Source: Archaeoglobaceae archaeon | GTDB lineage: Archaea; Halobacteriota; Archaeoglobi; Archaeoglobales; Archaeoglobaceae | Direction of reading: 5' to 3' | DNA: 55,200 nucleotides | NCBI GenBank assembly: GCA_025057895.1 | Contig: JANXEF010000001.1 | Location: 63,555 to 118,754, forward strand | The notes under the pieces: generated by a model | What the model saw: only the letters and a program-made list of their open reading frames with translations | What the model was told of the DNA's origin: nothing | Database searches by the model: none | Made by a program: the position numbers and the translations under genes | Part shown: positions 42,845 to 51,118 of the stretch, in pieces | How positions within the stretch are numbered: position 1 is the first letter of the stretch | Layout: the number at the start of each line of letters is the position of its first letter

Positions 42845-44089
42845 TCTAAGTGTCTGGAGTATCTCTTTCGCATAATCAACTCTTATTTTTCCATTTTTTA
42901 TCATTCTCTCAGCTAAAAGATCTATTTCTCTACCTTTTGCCCCTGCCATTACGGCGATGTTTCTTGCATGTAATTCCATGTGCCCACGCTGGATACCTTC
43001 TGTTGCCAGGGCTCTTAAGGCTGCGAAATTTTGTGCTAAACCAACTGCTGCTGAAACTCTTGCAAGTTCTTCACCACTTTTTACACCTAATATCTTTAGG
43101 CAAATCTTTGCAATTGGATTTGTCTGTGTTGCTCCACCAATAATTCCAGCTTGTATTGGAATTTCGATGAAACCTAATAGGTCCCCATTCTTGTTCACCT
43201 CGTATTTTGTCAAAGGTTTGTATCCATTTATTGCAGCATAGCCGTGAGCTCCTGCTTCTATAGCACGAAAATCGTTACCAGTTGCAATCATCAAAGCAGA
43301 TATACCATTCATGATTCCCTTGTTGTGCGTTGAACATCTGAATGGATCCACTTCAGCAAAAGCATAAGCTTTGATTATTCCATCAACGACTTCTTCACCA
43401 CCGATGATATCCTTTCTAAAAACTGCTCTAGCTCTTGCGAGTCTGTATACTGCTAGATTTGAAATTATCCTTAGATGAGCCTTAGCATCAGCAATTCTAG
43501 CCACAAATGGAGCTACTTTCTCGCACATAGTGTTCACAACATTTGCTCCCATTGCATCGCGGACGTCGACTATGAGATGTACAACGACCATTTTGCCAAT
43601 TCTTGATTCGAGAATTCTGACTTCAATATCTCTACATCCTCCCCCAACTTTCAAAAGTATTGGATCACATTCATTAGCTCGAGAAATTATCTCTTCCCTG
43701 TTCTTTAATATCTCGAACTTTGCAAAAAATGGATTGCCCACATCTACAAGCTGAATCTGACCTATCATCAATGGTGCTGTGAAGTCTGTAAGAAATCCTC
43801 CACCCTCTCTTGCCATTTTAGCAGCGTTGCTTGCTGCAGCAACAACGCTTGGTTCTTCGATTGCCATTGGAATGAGATAGTCTTTTCCATCTATAAAAAA
43901 ATTAGTAGCGATTGCTAGAGGAAGTTCAAAAGTTCCAATTACATTTTCTATCATTCTATTCGCAACCTCTATTGGTAACTTTGAGGTTGAATAAATCGCC
44001 TTAACTTCCTCCTCTGTAAGATTTGCAATCTCAGAAACCTTTTTTAACCTCTCTTCCACGCTGAGATTGTAAAAACCTGGTAACCGCAT
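42836..44089 (-). CDS. hmgA: HMG-CoA reductase, class II
   Basis: 417 residues. The opening LPGFYNLSVEERL, ENVIGTFELPLAIATNF (catalytic Glu), DVRDAMGANVVNTMCE, the CSTHNKGIMNGI block, EAGAHGYAAINGYKPL and AAVGLAQNFAALRALATEGIQRGHMELHARN follow the bacterial-type class II enzyme, not the class I archaeal/eukaryotic one. It makes mevalonate for isoprenoid lipids. ATG 44089 gives the family N-terminus MRLPGFY. Its 3' end overlaps the convergent HAD gene by 9 nt. Confidence 0.93.
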   Translation of the reverse strand: MRLPGFYNLSVEERLKKVSEIANLTEEEVKAIYSTSKLPIEVANRMIENVIGTFELPLAIATNFFIDGKDYLIPMAIEEPSVVAAASNAAKMAREGGGFLTDFTAPLMIGQIQLVDVGNPFFAKFEILKNREEIISRANECDPILLKVGGGCRDIEVRILESRIGKMVVVHLIVDVRDAMGANVVNTMCEKVAPFVARIADAKAHLRIISNLAVYRLARARAVFRKDIIGGEEVVDGIIKAYAFAEVDPFRCSTHNKGIMNGISALMIATGNDFRAIEAGAHGYAAINGYKPLTKYEVNKNGDLLGFIEIPIQAGIIGGATQTNPIAKICLKILGVKSGEELARVSAAVGLAQNFAALRALATEGIQRGHMELHARNIAVMAGAKGREIDLLAERMIKNGKIRVDYAKEILQTLRSS

Positions 44090-44204
44090 GCATTTAGATT
44101 TCAAGAAGAGCATAAATCATTTTGGGTCTAGTGATTCTTCGATTTATATTTATGATTTCAAAGATTAATCAAAAAACTTAAAATCTATCTCTACTAAAGA
44201 ATAA

Positions 44205-44756
44205 ATGGTGAAGAACATGCACACGGATTTACCAGTGAAAGAAATCATGACAACAAAAGTCTGTAAAGCGAATGCTGACGAAAATGTTCAAGAAGTAGCG
44301 AAAAAAATGGTATCTTTTGGTGTTGGAAGTGCAGTAATAATGAGAGACGACAAACCCATAGGCATAGTCACAGAAAAAGATCTAATAGCAAAAATCGTTG
44401 CCAAAAACAGAACACCAGCATCGGTCAAAGTGTCGGAGGTTATGAGTTCTCCACTAATAACTATTAAACCTACAACAAGTGTAAGAGAAGCTGCAAATTT
44501 GATGATGAAAAAGGGAATAAGGAGATTACCTATAGTGAACAGTTCTGGAAACCTAATTGGAATAATAACCGACAACGATATTCTAGAAATTTCGCTCGAT
44601 CTTGGAGAATTTGCTTCACTTGTAAGAGAACACTCAGTTGGCTATCCCGAAGAGACAAGTGGTATATGCGACAAGTGTGGTAAACACGCTGATGTTCTTA
44701 GAGAAGTTGATGGATTACACATCTGCGAAGATTGTGCAGGAGAGGGGGAGAAATGA
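44205..44756 (+). CDS. CBS-pair protein with C-terminal zinc ribbon
   Basis: 183 residues. Two CBS motifs: VKEIMTTKVCKANADENVQE to IGIVTEKDLIAKI (about 10-66), and VSEVMSSPLITIKPTTSV to IGIITDNDILEIS (about 76-130). The C-terminus has GICDKCGKH and ICEDCAGE, a four-cysteine zinc ribbon. CBS pairs commonly bind adenine nucleotides, so it may sense energy state. Overlaps the next CBS gene by 4 nt. Confidence 0.88.
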   Translation: MVKNMHTDLPVKEIMTTKVCKANADENVQEVAKKMVSFGVGSAVIMRDDKPIGIVTEKDLIAKIVAKNRTPASVKVSEVMSSPLITIKPTTSVREAANLMMKKGIRRLPIVNSSGNLIGIITDNDILEISLDLGEFASLVREHSVGYPEETSGICDKCGKHADVLREVDGLHICEDCAGEGEK

Positions 44757-45631
44757 TGCTTGATCTGAGTTCTAGCGTGATGGAGATAGCAACAATTAAT
44801 GTACAAACACTTCCCCAGACGGCTACGATAATGAATGCCACGAAATTCATGTTGAGCAAGAATTTTCGTAGGTTTCCAATTACAGATGCAGGAACCAAAA
44901 GACTTAGAGGGGTTGTAACAGCAACGGACTTTGTTAACTTCTTTGGTGGGGGTAGTAAGCACGGAATAGTTAGAAACAGATACAATGGAAATCTAGCAGT
45001 AGCAGTCAACGCGGAGGTAAAGGAGATCATGGAGAGAGATGTTGTTTATATCGAAAAAGATGCAAGTATAGAAGATCTTGTTGAATTGATGTTTGAAAAA
45101 AAAGTTGGTGGATGTCCGGTTGTTGATGAAGATGGAGTCGTGATTGGAATTGTAACGGAGAGAGATATATTAAAATTACTTGCTAAGAGAAGAAAAATAG
45201 ATGGAATTACATCCGATTTCATGACCAAAAACGTTGTGACAATTGGTGCAAAGGATACGATTGAAACCGCGATGAAAACGATGATAAAAAAGAAATTCAG
45301 AAGATTACCTGTTATCGAAGATGGAATACTACTAGGATTGATAACATCCAGAGAGATTTTGGCATATTTTGGAAGGGGAGAGGCTTTTAAAATGCTCGAG
45401 TATGGCGATGTAGGAGAGGCTATAAGGAAGCCTGTTTCAACAATTCTTTGGAATTCCGAGATAAATATGCACCGTGATGTCTTGATATTGCCCAAAGACG
45501 TTTTGATTTCGCAAGTTGTTTCTTCAATGATAGAAAAAGGCCATGGAGTTGCTTTGATCGTAGAAAAAGGTAGACTTGAAGGGATCATAACCGAGAAAGA
45601 TTTAATAAAATTTCTTTATGAGAGTTCATGA
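44753..45631 (+). CDS. Four-CBS-motif protein
   Basis: 292 residues. Two CBS pairs in tandem: motifs near residues 10-55 (IATINVQTLPQTATI), 85-140 (VKEIMERDVVYIEKDASIED, IGIVTERDILKLL), 150-200 (ITSDFMTKNVVTIGAKDTIE, LGLITSREILAYF) and 235-290 (LPKDVLISQV, LEGIITEKDLIKFL). No catalytic domain, so it is a pure ligand-sensing or scaffold protein. ATG 44753 overlaps the stop of the preceding gene and follows GGGGGAG; the stop overlaps the RNA ligase start by 4 nt. Confidence 0.88.
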   Translation: MMLDLSSSVMEIATINVQTLPQTATIMNATKFMLSKNFRRFPITDAGTKRLRGVVTATDFVNFFGGGSKHGIVRNRYNGNLAVAVNAEVKEIMERDVVYIEKDASIEDLVELMFEKKVGGCPVVDEDGVVIGIVTERDILKLLAKRRKIDGITSDFMTKNVVTIGAKDTIETAMKTMIKKKFRRLPVIEDGILLGLITSREILAYFGRGEAFKMLEYGDVGEAIRKPVSTILWNSEINMHRDVLILPKDVLISQVVSSMIEKGHGVALIVEKGRLEGIITEKDLIKFLYESS

Positions 45632-46758
45632 GTTTTGTTGCAGAAGCTCTCAATCTCTCGAAGTTCTCGGCGGAACAGCTTAAGGAAAGAGGAATTTTAA
45701 AAAAAGCTTTTATAAAATCTAACCTTTTTGATGATATAGTAGAAGCTTACAGAATCGATAAGAAGTTTGGAATCTACGAAGAAGGAACAGTCGTAATCAG
45801 AGGTGTAGACGGTTTAAAAGTTGTTCGGGGTTTTCCAAAGATAAAGAGAATTCTTTTTCTCGAGAATGGGCTTATAAAACATTTTGGAAATAGAAAAATT
45901 GCCATAGAAGAGAAAATGAATGGTTACAACGTGAGAATAGTAAAGATTGGAAAAAAGCTGTATGCAATTACAAGAGGTGGTCTTATTTGTCCTTATACAA
46001 CCGAGAAAGTGAGAGAAAAGCTTGATGAAGGATTTTTCCATGAATATCCTGATTTTATGCTTTGCTGTGAAGCTGTAGGAAAGGCTTCTCCATATGTTAC
46101 AGATTACTATGGAATAGAGGGACTAGAATTCTTTCTATTCGACATAAGGGAGTGTAGGAGTAATGTTCCAATGAGTATAGAAAAAAAAGAGAAAATTGCA
46201 AAAAAATTCGGGTTGAAAACTGCTGAAATTCTTAAAAAATGTTTTTCTACTGAGATCGAGGAAATAAAAAATGTTATAAAGAACCTGGATGAGAGGGGAA
46301 GAGAGGGTGTCGTCTTTAAAGATATCGAGATGAAAATAGACCCCCTGAAATATACCACGAGTTTTGCAAACTGCAGCGATCTCGCATATGCTTTTAAGTA
46401 TTTTGAAGAGCATGCAAGGGATTTCATGCTTGCAAGAATAATGAGAGAGGCATTCCAAGCTTTTGAATTTGGGGATAGTGAAGATAGAGCATCTCGTTTG
46501 GGCAAAGCAATACTTCTTTCAGCTATGGAGAGTATAAAAAGGGTCAAAGAAGGGGAAGAGATCCTAGAGACGAGTAAGTTGAGTTTTTCAAATGAAGAAG
46601 TATATGAGACATTTAAGATGCATATGAAACTTCTCGGCATCAGTTTCAGAGAAATTGAAATCAAAAGAGATGAGAGGACTCTCGAAGTTGTCATTGCAAA
46701 GGTTATGAGGGCAACAACGGATAAGGTTAAAAGCCTCTTAGAGGGAAATCCATGGTAA
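45628..46758 (+). CDS. ATP-dependent archaeal RNA ligase (Rnl3 family, MTH1020-like)
   Basis: 376 residues. AIEEKMNGYNVRI holds the adenylated Lys96 in a KxNG motif I, with the preceding HFGNRK segment; YAITRGGLICPY, FMLCCEAVGKASPYV (motif III) and REGVVFKDIEMKIDPLKY (motifs IV and V) follow. The C-terminal all-helical domain with RLGKAILLSAMESIKRVKEG fits the homodimeric archaeal enzymes shown to circularise or join RNA 5'-phosphate ends. Tightly embedded: 4-nt overlap with the CBS gene upstream and 7-nt overlap with DUF1464 downstream. Confidence 0.88.
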   Translation: MSFVAEALNLSKFSAEQLKERGILKKAFIKSNLFDDIVEAYRIDKKFGIYEEGTVVIRGVDGLKVVRGFPKIKRILFLENGLIKHFGNRKIAIEEKMNGYNVRIVKIGKKLYAITRGGLICPYTTEKVREKLDEGFFHEYPDFMLCCEAVGKASPYVTDYYGIEGLEFFLFDIRECRSNVPMSIEKKEKIAKKFGLKTAEILKKCFSTEIEEIKNVIKNLDERGREGVVFKDIEMKIDPLKYTTSFANCSDLAYAFKYFEEHARDFMLARIMREAFQAFEFGDSEDRASRLGKAILLSAMESIKRVKEGEEILETSKLSFSNEEVYETFKMHMKLLGISFREIEIKRDERTLEVVIAKVMRATTDKVKSLLEGNPW

Positions 46759-47762
46759 TCTCTGTAGGTGTTGATGCAGGAACTAAAGATTACGAGATTG
46801 TTTTAATGAAAAAAGGGGAATTTGAAGTATATAATTTTAAGAGCGAAAAGATAAAAAATGATCCAAGCGAATTTCTAGACATTCTTCTAAGTTTTGAAGC
46901 AGATGCAATAGCTGGACTTTCAGGATATGGTTTACCTGTTAAACGATTTTCAGAGTTAAAAGAGAAAGAGTTATTCTTTTTAACACTTAATCTGGATCAA
47001 AAAACGAGCATTGGATTAAGATCAATAATAAAGAAAATAAAAGAGCAGAATATGAACTTCTATACGATACCTGGAGTTATCCATTTACCTTCAGTTCCTG
47101 AATGGAGAAAATTCAATCGTTTGGATCTTGGAACTTATGACAAAGTTTGCTCAACAGTTTTAGCAGTTCTAGAGTTCTCTGAAGAAGTTATACCAGAGAA
47201 ACAGAATTTTCTATTCGCAGAGATTGGATATGGATTCACATCGGTTATAGCTGTTAGAAGTGGAAAAATCGTCGATGGAGTTGGCGGGACATCAGGTTTC
47301 ATGGGCTATTCTTCAATAGGCTCAATGGATTCTGAATTAGCTTATCTTCTTGGAGAATTCCCCAAAGCTTTGATTTTCAGTGGAGGGGTAAAAGATTTTG
47401 TTTCTGAAAAAGGCGGAAATGAAATGGAAATACTTTCGGAGTTTGTTCTAAAGGGTTTGAAATCGATGGAAATCAGCGTTGGTAAAGTAAATCTTTGTTT
47501 TCTTTCAGGTAGATTTGCTAAAAAAGTTGAAGATAGAGTAGCAGAATTCTATGAAACACGAGTTTTGAGGGGTTTCTGTCACGGAAAGCAGTCCGCCCAA
47601 GGAGCAGCAATAATTGCGAATGCTATAGCTGGAGGTGAATTTAAAGAATTAGTAAAACATCTCGAAGTTTTCAATGCAAGAGGTAGCATTTTCGATTACC
47701 TATCGAAAGAAATTAAAGAGAGAATTCTAGAGAGGATAAGCAGAAGAATAGGAAAAGATTAA
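46752..47762 (+). CDS. DUF1464 protein, ASKHA-fold putative kinase
   Basis: 336 residues. VGVDAGTKDYEIVLM is a phosphate-1 motif of the actin-like ATPase/acetate-kinase fold. FAEIGYGFTSVIAVRSGKIVDG is phosphate 2, FSGGVKDFV the adenosine region, and GKQSAQGAAIIANAIAGG the C-terminal helix. The family is annotated in databases as a predicted butyrate-kinase-like archaeal protein; its true substrate is unknown. Last gene of the CBS-CBS-RNA ligase operon. It converges with leuD with a 4-nt overlap. Confidence 0.8.
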   Translation: MVISVGVDAGTKDYEIVLMKKGEFEVYNFKSEKIKNDPSEFLDILLSFEADAIAGLSGYGLPVKRFSELKEKELFFLTLNLDQKTSIGLRSIIKKIKEQNMNFYTIPGVIHLPSVPEWRKFNRLDLGTYDKVCSTVLAVLEFSEEVIPEKQNFLFAEIGYGFTSVIAVRSGKIVDGVGGTSGFMGYSSIGSMDSELAYLLGEFPKALIFSGGVKDFVSEKGGNEMEILSEFVLKGLKSMEISVGKVNLCFLSGRFAKKVEDRVAEFYETRVLRGFCHGKQSAQGAAIIANAIAGGEFKELVKHLEVFNARGSIFDYLSKEIKERILERISRRIGKD

Positions 47763-48250
47763 TGCCTCATTACTATATCTCCATACTTTTTAACGTAGTT
47801 TACAAGTCCTCCCTCTTTAAGAATTGATAGCATAAAACTAGGAAGGGGGTTTACCTTTATTTCCCCCTTCTTGGTGATGATCGAACCTTTTTCAATATTC
47901 ACTTCTATCTCTTCTCCATTCTCAATTTCCTCTGTATTTGCAATCAACAAGATTAGTCCAACATTTATCGCATTTCTGTAAAAAATCCTCGCAAAAGATT
48001 TTGCTATTACTGCACCCACTCCAGCTATTTTTAAGGCTAGAGGTGCATGTTCTCTACTGCTACCCATTCCAAAATTTTTTCCAGCAACTATGAAATCACC
48101 TGGTAAAAACTTTTTCATAAAATCTGGATCTGCATCTTCCATTATATGTTTTGCAAGTTCTGGCATATTGCTTCTAAGATGATAATATCTCCCAGGTACT
48201 ATGTGGTCCGTTGATATGTTGTCTCCGAATTTCCAAGCCTTTCCTTTCAT
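47759..48250 (-). CDS. leuD: 3-isopropylmalate dehydratase small subunit (LeuD family)
   Basis: 163 residues. DNISTDHIVPGRYYHLR is the swivel-domain opening, with a YYHLR substrate loop; GDFIVAGKNFGMGSSREHAPLAL is the conserved core. FARIFYRNAINVGLIL follows. The archaeal group covers isopropylmalate isomerase, homoaconitase-like and related hydro-lyases, and the loop does not settle the substrate. The large Fe-S subunit is not in the window. ATG 48250 follows GGTGA; an upstream in-frame start at 48262 is less likely. Confidence 0.87.
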   Translation of the reverse strand: MKGKAWKFGDNISTDHIVPGRYYHLRSNMPELAKHIMEDADPDFMKKFLPGDFIVAGKNFGMGSSREHAPLALKIAGVGAVIAKSFARIFYRNAINVGLILLIANTEEIENGEEIEVNIEKGSIITKKGEIKVNPLPSFMLSILKEGGLVNYVKKYGDIVMRH

Positions 48251-48370
48251 AAATATCACCAAACATTTGGAAGCCTACACTCTTGAGGATCTAATCATAT
48301 TTAATTCTTTTTGTTTTTTAAAATTTTGCCACCATAGCAAAAGTGAAATATAAGTTTAAAAATAATAAAA

Positions 48371-48443
48371 TAGCCCCGGCCGGATTCGAACCGGCGTCGC
48401 GGAATCCAGAGTCCCGCAGGATTGACCACTACCCCACGGGGCT
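48371..48443 (-). tRNA. tRNA-Gln (anticodon CTG)
   Basis: Read on the minus strand: acceptor AGCCCCG pairs with CGGGGCT, including the A1-U72 pair usual in archaeal tRNA-Gln; D-arm GGGT/ATCC; anticodon stem CGGGA/TTCCG with loop CTCTGGA (anticodon CTG); T-arm GCCGG/CCGGC with TTCGAAT. Discriminator A. No intron, no encoded CCA. In archaea it is charged with Glu and then amidated by GatDE. Confidence 0.92.
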
Positions 48444-48470
48444 TTAACTCACTTCTTATTCTAACCTAGG

Positions 48471-48477
48471 ATATAAA
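48471..48477 (-). promoter_or_regulatory. TATA box of tRNA-Gln
   Basis: On the minus strand TTTATAT lies 28-34 nt before the tRNA 5' end, with an AT-rich flank, at roughly the archaeal TATA distance. Confidence 0.45.
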
Positions 48478-48565
48478 TACCTAACTCAATAGAATCTATT
48501 AAATTTCTATCAGAGACTAATTAAATCACCGAAACCTTTTTTATCTCAACGGGATAAGAGTTGAT

Positions 48566-49570
48566 ATGTTCCTGATATTCGATCCGCTATACTGGGTTCT
48601 TGCCATATTTGGATACATGATAATGTTCTTGTTAGCTGGAATTGTTGCACCAAGAGTAGCTGGTAAAGTGGCAGGGAAGTTTTCGCTTTACACATCGATG
48701 GCATTGCTATTGATAATGATTCTTAGTATTTCTGCTGGGATAATATATGCGATTTTTAGTTTTGCAAAGATTACAATAGACTTCTATGCTCTACTAGTTT
48801 TCCTTTTAGCGATCAACTTTATCATCTACCTCATCTCACCTTACATGATAAACATTAGCTATGGTGCAAAACCCAGCGCAGAATTGCAGAGAGTTGTTGA
48901 TGAAGTTGCTTCTAGGCTTAGAGTGAAGTCACCGAAAGCAGTAGTTGTTCAAAGTCCACCAAATGCATTTGCATATGGGAATTTCATAACAGGAAAATTT
49001 GTTGCGGTTTCTGATTCTTTGATGAACATGCTCTCAAGAGATGAACTACAAGCAGTCGTAGGACATGAGATTGGACACCATAAACACAAAGATAATCTTT
49101 TCATGCTTCTTCTTGGGATATTACCTTCAGTTATATTCTATTTAGGCTATATGCTCATACATTCCTCAACTCGAAACGAGAACAGGGGGACCCAACTTGC
49201 TGTCCTTGGAATTGCAGCGGTGATAGTTTCTTTTGTTGTACAAGTTCTTGTTTTAGCATTTAGCAGACTAAGAGAATACTTTGCAGACATGGAAGGAGTT
49301 GTTACTTCAGGTAAAGAGGCTATGCAGAGAAGTCTTGCGAAGATTCACTATTTCTATCATAGGTATCCCTCTGTCATGGAAGAAGTTACTGATAGCAAGT
49401 TAAGAGCTCTTTTCATATATGCCATCATGAATGCAATTGCAAAGCCTTTTGTCACAAGAGCAGACATAGAGAGATTGAAAAAAGAAAGAGTTTCAGCTAT
49501 TCAAGAATTTCTCTCTACACATCCTCCCATTCCAAAAAGACTTGCATTCATAGACAATCTAAAGTTCTAG
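48566..49570 (+). CDS. htpX: M48 family membrane metalloprotease (HtpX-like)
   Basis: 334 residues. Helices at about 8-30, 42-66 and 73-92 anchor the protein; VVGHEIGHHKHKDN has the zinc site His167-Glu168-His171, followed by two more helices (about 176-195 and 210-235) and the third-ligand region RLREYFADMEG with its Glu. THPPIPKRLAFI is the typical HtpX C-terminus. It degrades damaged membrane proteins. An AT-rich element about 25 nt before the ATG suggests a leaderless start. Confidence 0.9.
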   Translation: MFLIFDPLYWVLAIFGYMIMFLLAGIVAPRVAGKVAGKFSLYTSMALLLIMILSISAGIIYAIFSFAKITIDFYALLVFLLAINFIIYLISPYMINISYGAKPSAELQRVVDEVASRLRVKSPKAVVVQSPPNAFAYGNFITGKFVAVSDSLMNMLSRDELQAVVGHEIGHHKHKDNLFMLLLGILPSVIFYLGYMLIHSSTRNENRGTQLAVLGIAAVIVSFVVQVLVLAFSRLREYFADMEGVVTSGKEAMQRSLAKIHYFYHRYPSVMEEVTDSKLRALFIYAIMNAIAKPFVTRADIERLKKERVSAIQEFLSTHPPIPKRLAFIDNLKF

Positions 49571-49649
49571 TTTTTGAAACATAATATCTAAATATTTTTT
49601 AGATTTTTGATTTTAAAAATTTTTAAAGAGAAAAAGTAGATAATTCGGA

Positions 49650-49850
49650 TCAACCAATCTTTTTGGGTTTACAGTTCTTACATATGGGCACGACTTCTAT
49701 GAACCTGTCATAAAGCCCCTCTCTCCAGATCCCTATATAGTGAAGATCATCAAAACAAACTGGTTTTTTGCAAAAATAACAACTTCTCCACTGTTTTCCC
49801 TCGTCACTAATCTTCATTTCCTTTCCACACGTTATACATTTTGTCTCCAT
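49650..49850 (-). CDS. Small zinc-finger protein downstream of a CBS gene
   Basis: 66 residues with four pairs of metal ligands: KCITCGKEM, SCYFCKKPVC (three Cys), and PICKNCKPK near the end, a likely two-zinc treble-clef-like module. No enzymatic motif. The ATG lies directly after the TAA of the CBS gene with no base between, so the two are surely coupled. Function unknown; protein or nucleic-acid binding are both possible. Confidence 0.75.
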   Translation of the reverse strand: METKCITCGKEMKISDEGKQWRSCYFCKKPVCFDDLHYIGIWREGLYDRFIEVVPICKNCKPKKIG

Positions 49851-50222
49851 TTATTTCACCCCTGCCATTACTCTTGCAAGATCTGCAGCTGTGAAAATTC
49901 CTTTGATCTCTCCTTTTTCCATGACAACAAGTCTTCTTATTTTAAGATCTGCCATGATCCTTGCAGATTCTTTTACCTCGTAGTCCGAAGAAACTACGAC
50001 TAGAGGAGAGGACATATATTTTCCTACCTCCTCATCGAGGCTGCCCTTTAACAAAACCTTTGAAAGTAGATCCCTTTCCGTAAAAATTCCCACAGGTTTT
50101 CCTTCTCTAGTTACAATCACACTCCCAATTCTCTTTTCACCCATTATCTTACAGGCATCTCTAACCTTGGTTGCATAATCTACCATGACAACGTTTTTTG
50201 TCATTACATCTCCTATCTTCAT
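49851..50222 (-). CDS. Single CBS-pair protein
   Basis: 123 residues, almost only a CBS pair. First motif IGDVMTKNVVMVDYATKVRD to VGIFTERDLLSKV, second VGKYMSSPLVVVSSDYEV to KGIFTAADLARVM. ATG 50222 starts the protein just before the first motif. A nucleotide or SAM sensor is the usual role; the ligand is not evident. Coupled to the zinc protein after it. Confidence 0.88.
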   Translation of the reverse strand: MKIGDVMTKNVVMVDYATKVRDACKIMGEKRIGSVIVTREGKPVGIFTERDLLSKVLLKGSLDEEVGKYMSSPLVVVSSDYEVKESARIMADLKIRRLVVMEKGEIKGIFTAADLARVMAGVK

Positions 50223-50336
50223 GAAGTAGCCTTTGCTAGAAACATATATCATCCTTTCGGTTTTTGAAGATCAAGAATTATATGAGATTCGTTTCAGTTA
50301 GTGTTATGAGCAAATATCAAAAAGAAAAGGGTTAAA

Positions 50337-50342
50337 TTTATA
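50337..50342 (+). promoter_or_regulatory. TATA box of the rpoE'-spt4-S24e-S27ae-kae1 operon
   Basis: TTTATA within TTAAATTTATATC lies 26-31 nt before the rpoE' ATG, so the transcript is probably leaderless or nearly so. Confidence 0.55.
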
Positions 50343-50367
50343 TCTCGTATAACAACAGGATTCCGTT

Positions 50368-50937
50368 ATGTATGCCAGAATAAAACTCCGAGACACCGTC
50401 AGAGTTTCTCCCTCAAAAATTGGAGAAGATTTGGAAAAAACGATTGAATCTCTTCTCTGGGAGCAGTTTGAAGGTAGATTGGATAAGGAATATGGGATGA
50501 TAATAGGAATAGAGAAAATTGAGGAGATAGGAGAAGGGAGGATAATAGAAGGAGATGGAGCGATATACTTCGATGTAACATTTAATGCAATTTGTTTCAA
50601 ACCCTCTTTGCAAGAAGTTGTGGAAGGAGAGATCGTTGAAGTTGTAGAATTTGGCTGTTTCGTATCCATCGGTCCGCTTGATGCTTTGCTACACATGAGC
50701 CAGATAGCAGATGATTATATGGTATTCGACGAGAAAAACAAGAGACTTTTAGGCAAAGAAACTAAGAAGGTACTTACAGAAGGTAATTTTGTTCGAGCAA
50801 GAATTGTTTCATTGAGTTTAAAGGAGAGAGAACCAGAAAAGAGTAGAATTGGTTTAACAATGCGTCAACCATGGCTTGGAGCTATTGATTGGATTGAAGA
50901 GGAGGTGAAAAAGTCTAGAGGTGAAGGAGTTGGCTGA
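50368..50937 (+). CDS. rpoE1: RNA polymerase subunit E' (Rpo7/RpoE1)
   Basis: 189 residues. MYARIKLRDTVRVSPSKIGED is the N-terminal RNP-like domain opening, and the second half is an S1 domain: VVEGEIVEVVEFGCFVSIGPLDALLHMSQ. It forms the stalk of archaeal RNA polymerase with RpoF. Overlaps spt4 by 17 nt. Confidence 0.95.
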   Translation: MYARIKLRDTVRVSPSKIGEDLEKTIESLLWEQFEGRLDKEYGMIIGIEKIEEIGEGRIIEGDGAIYFDVTFNAICFKPSLQEVVEGEIVEVVEFGCFVSIGPLDALLHMSQIADDYMVFDEKNKRLLGKETKKVLTEGNFVRARIVSLSLKEREPEKSRIGLTMRQPWLGAIDWIEEEVKKSRGEGVG

Positions 50938-51118
50938 TGTTGCCTGTAGGAGTTGTAAATTGATAAGCAGTGATGCAATTGTTTGTAGGAATTGTGGATC
51001 CTCAGATCTCACAAAGAATTGGTACGGATACGTTGTCGTTCTTGATCCAGAGAGGAGTGAGGTCGCAAAGAATCTAGGAATAAAAAATCCTGGGAAATAT
51101 GCTTTGAGGGTAGACTGA
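50921..51118 (+). CDS. spt4: Transcription elongation factor Spt4 (RpoE2)
   Basis: 65 residues, starting with GTG. ACRSCKLISSDAIVCRNCGSSDL carries the four zinc-binding cysteines, and WYGYVVVLDPERSEVAKNL is the Spt5-contact part. It partners Spt5 in processivity. GAGGAGGTG lies upstream within rpoE'. Confidence 0.93.
   Translation: MKELADVACRSCKLISSDAIVCRNCGSSDLTKNWYGYVVVLDPERSEVAKNLGIKNPGKYALRVD

Noticed and set aside
45046-45588. 180-residue minus-strand open frame
   Set aside because: Antisense shadow of the four-CBS gene, whose periodic repeats keep the reverse frame open.
46107-46694. 195-residue minus-strand open frame
   Set aside because: Antisense of the RNA ligase gene; Ser/Ile/Leu-rich shadow without motifs, no ribosome-binding site.
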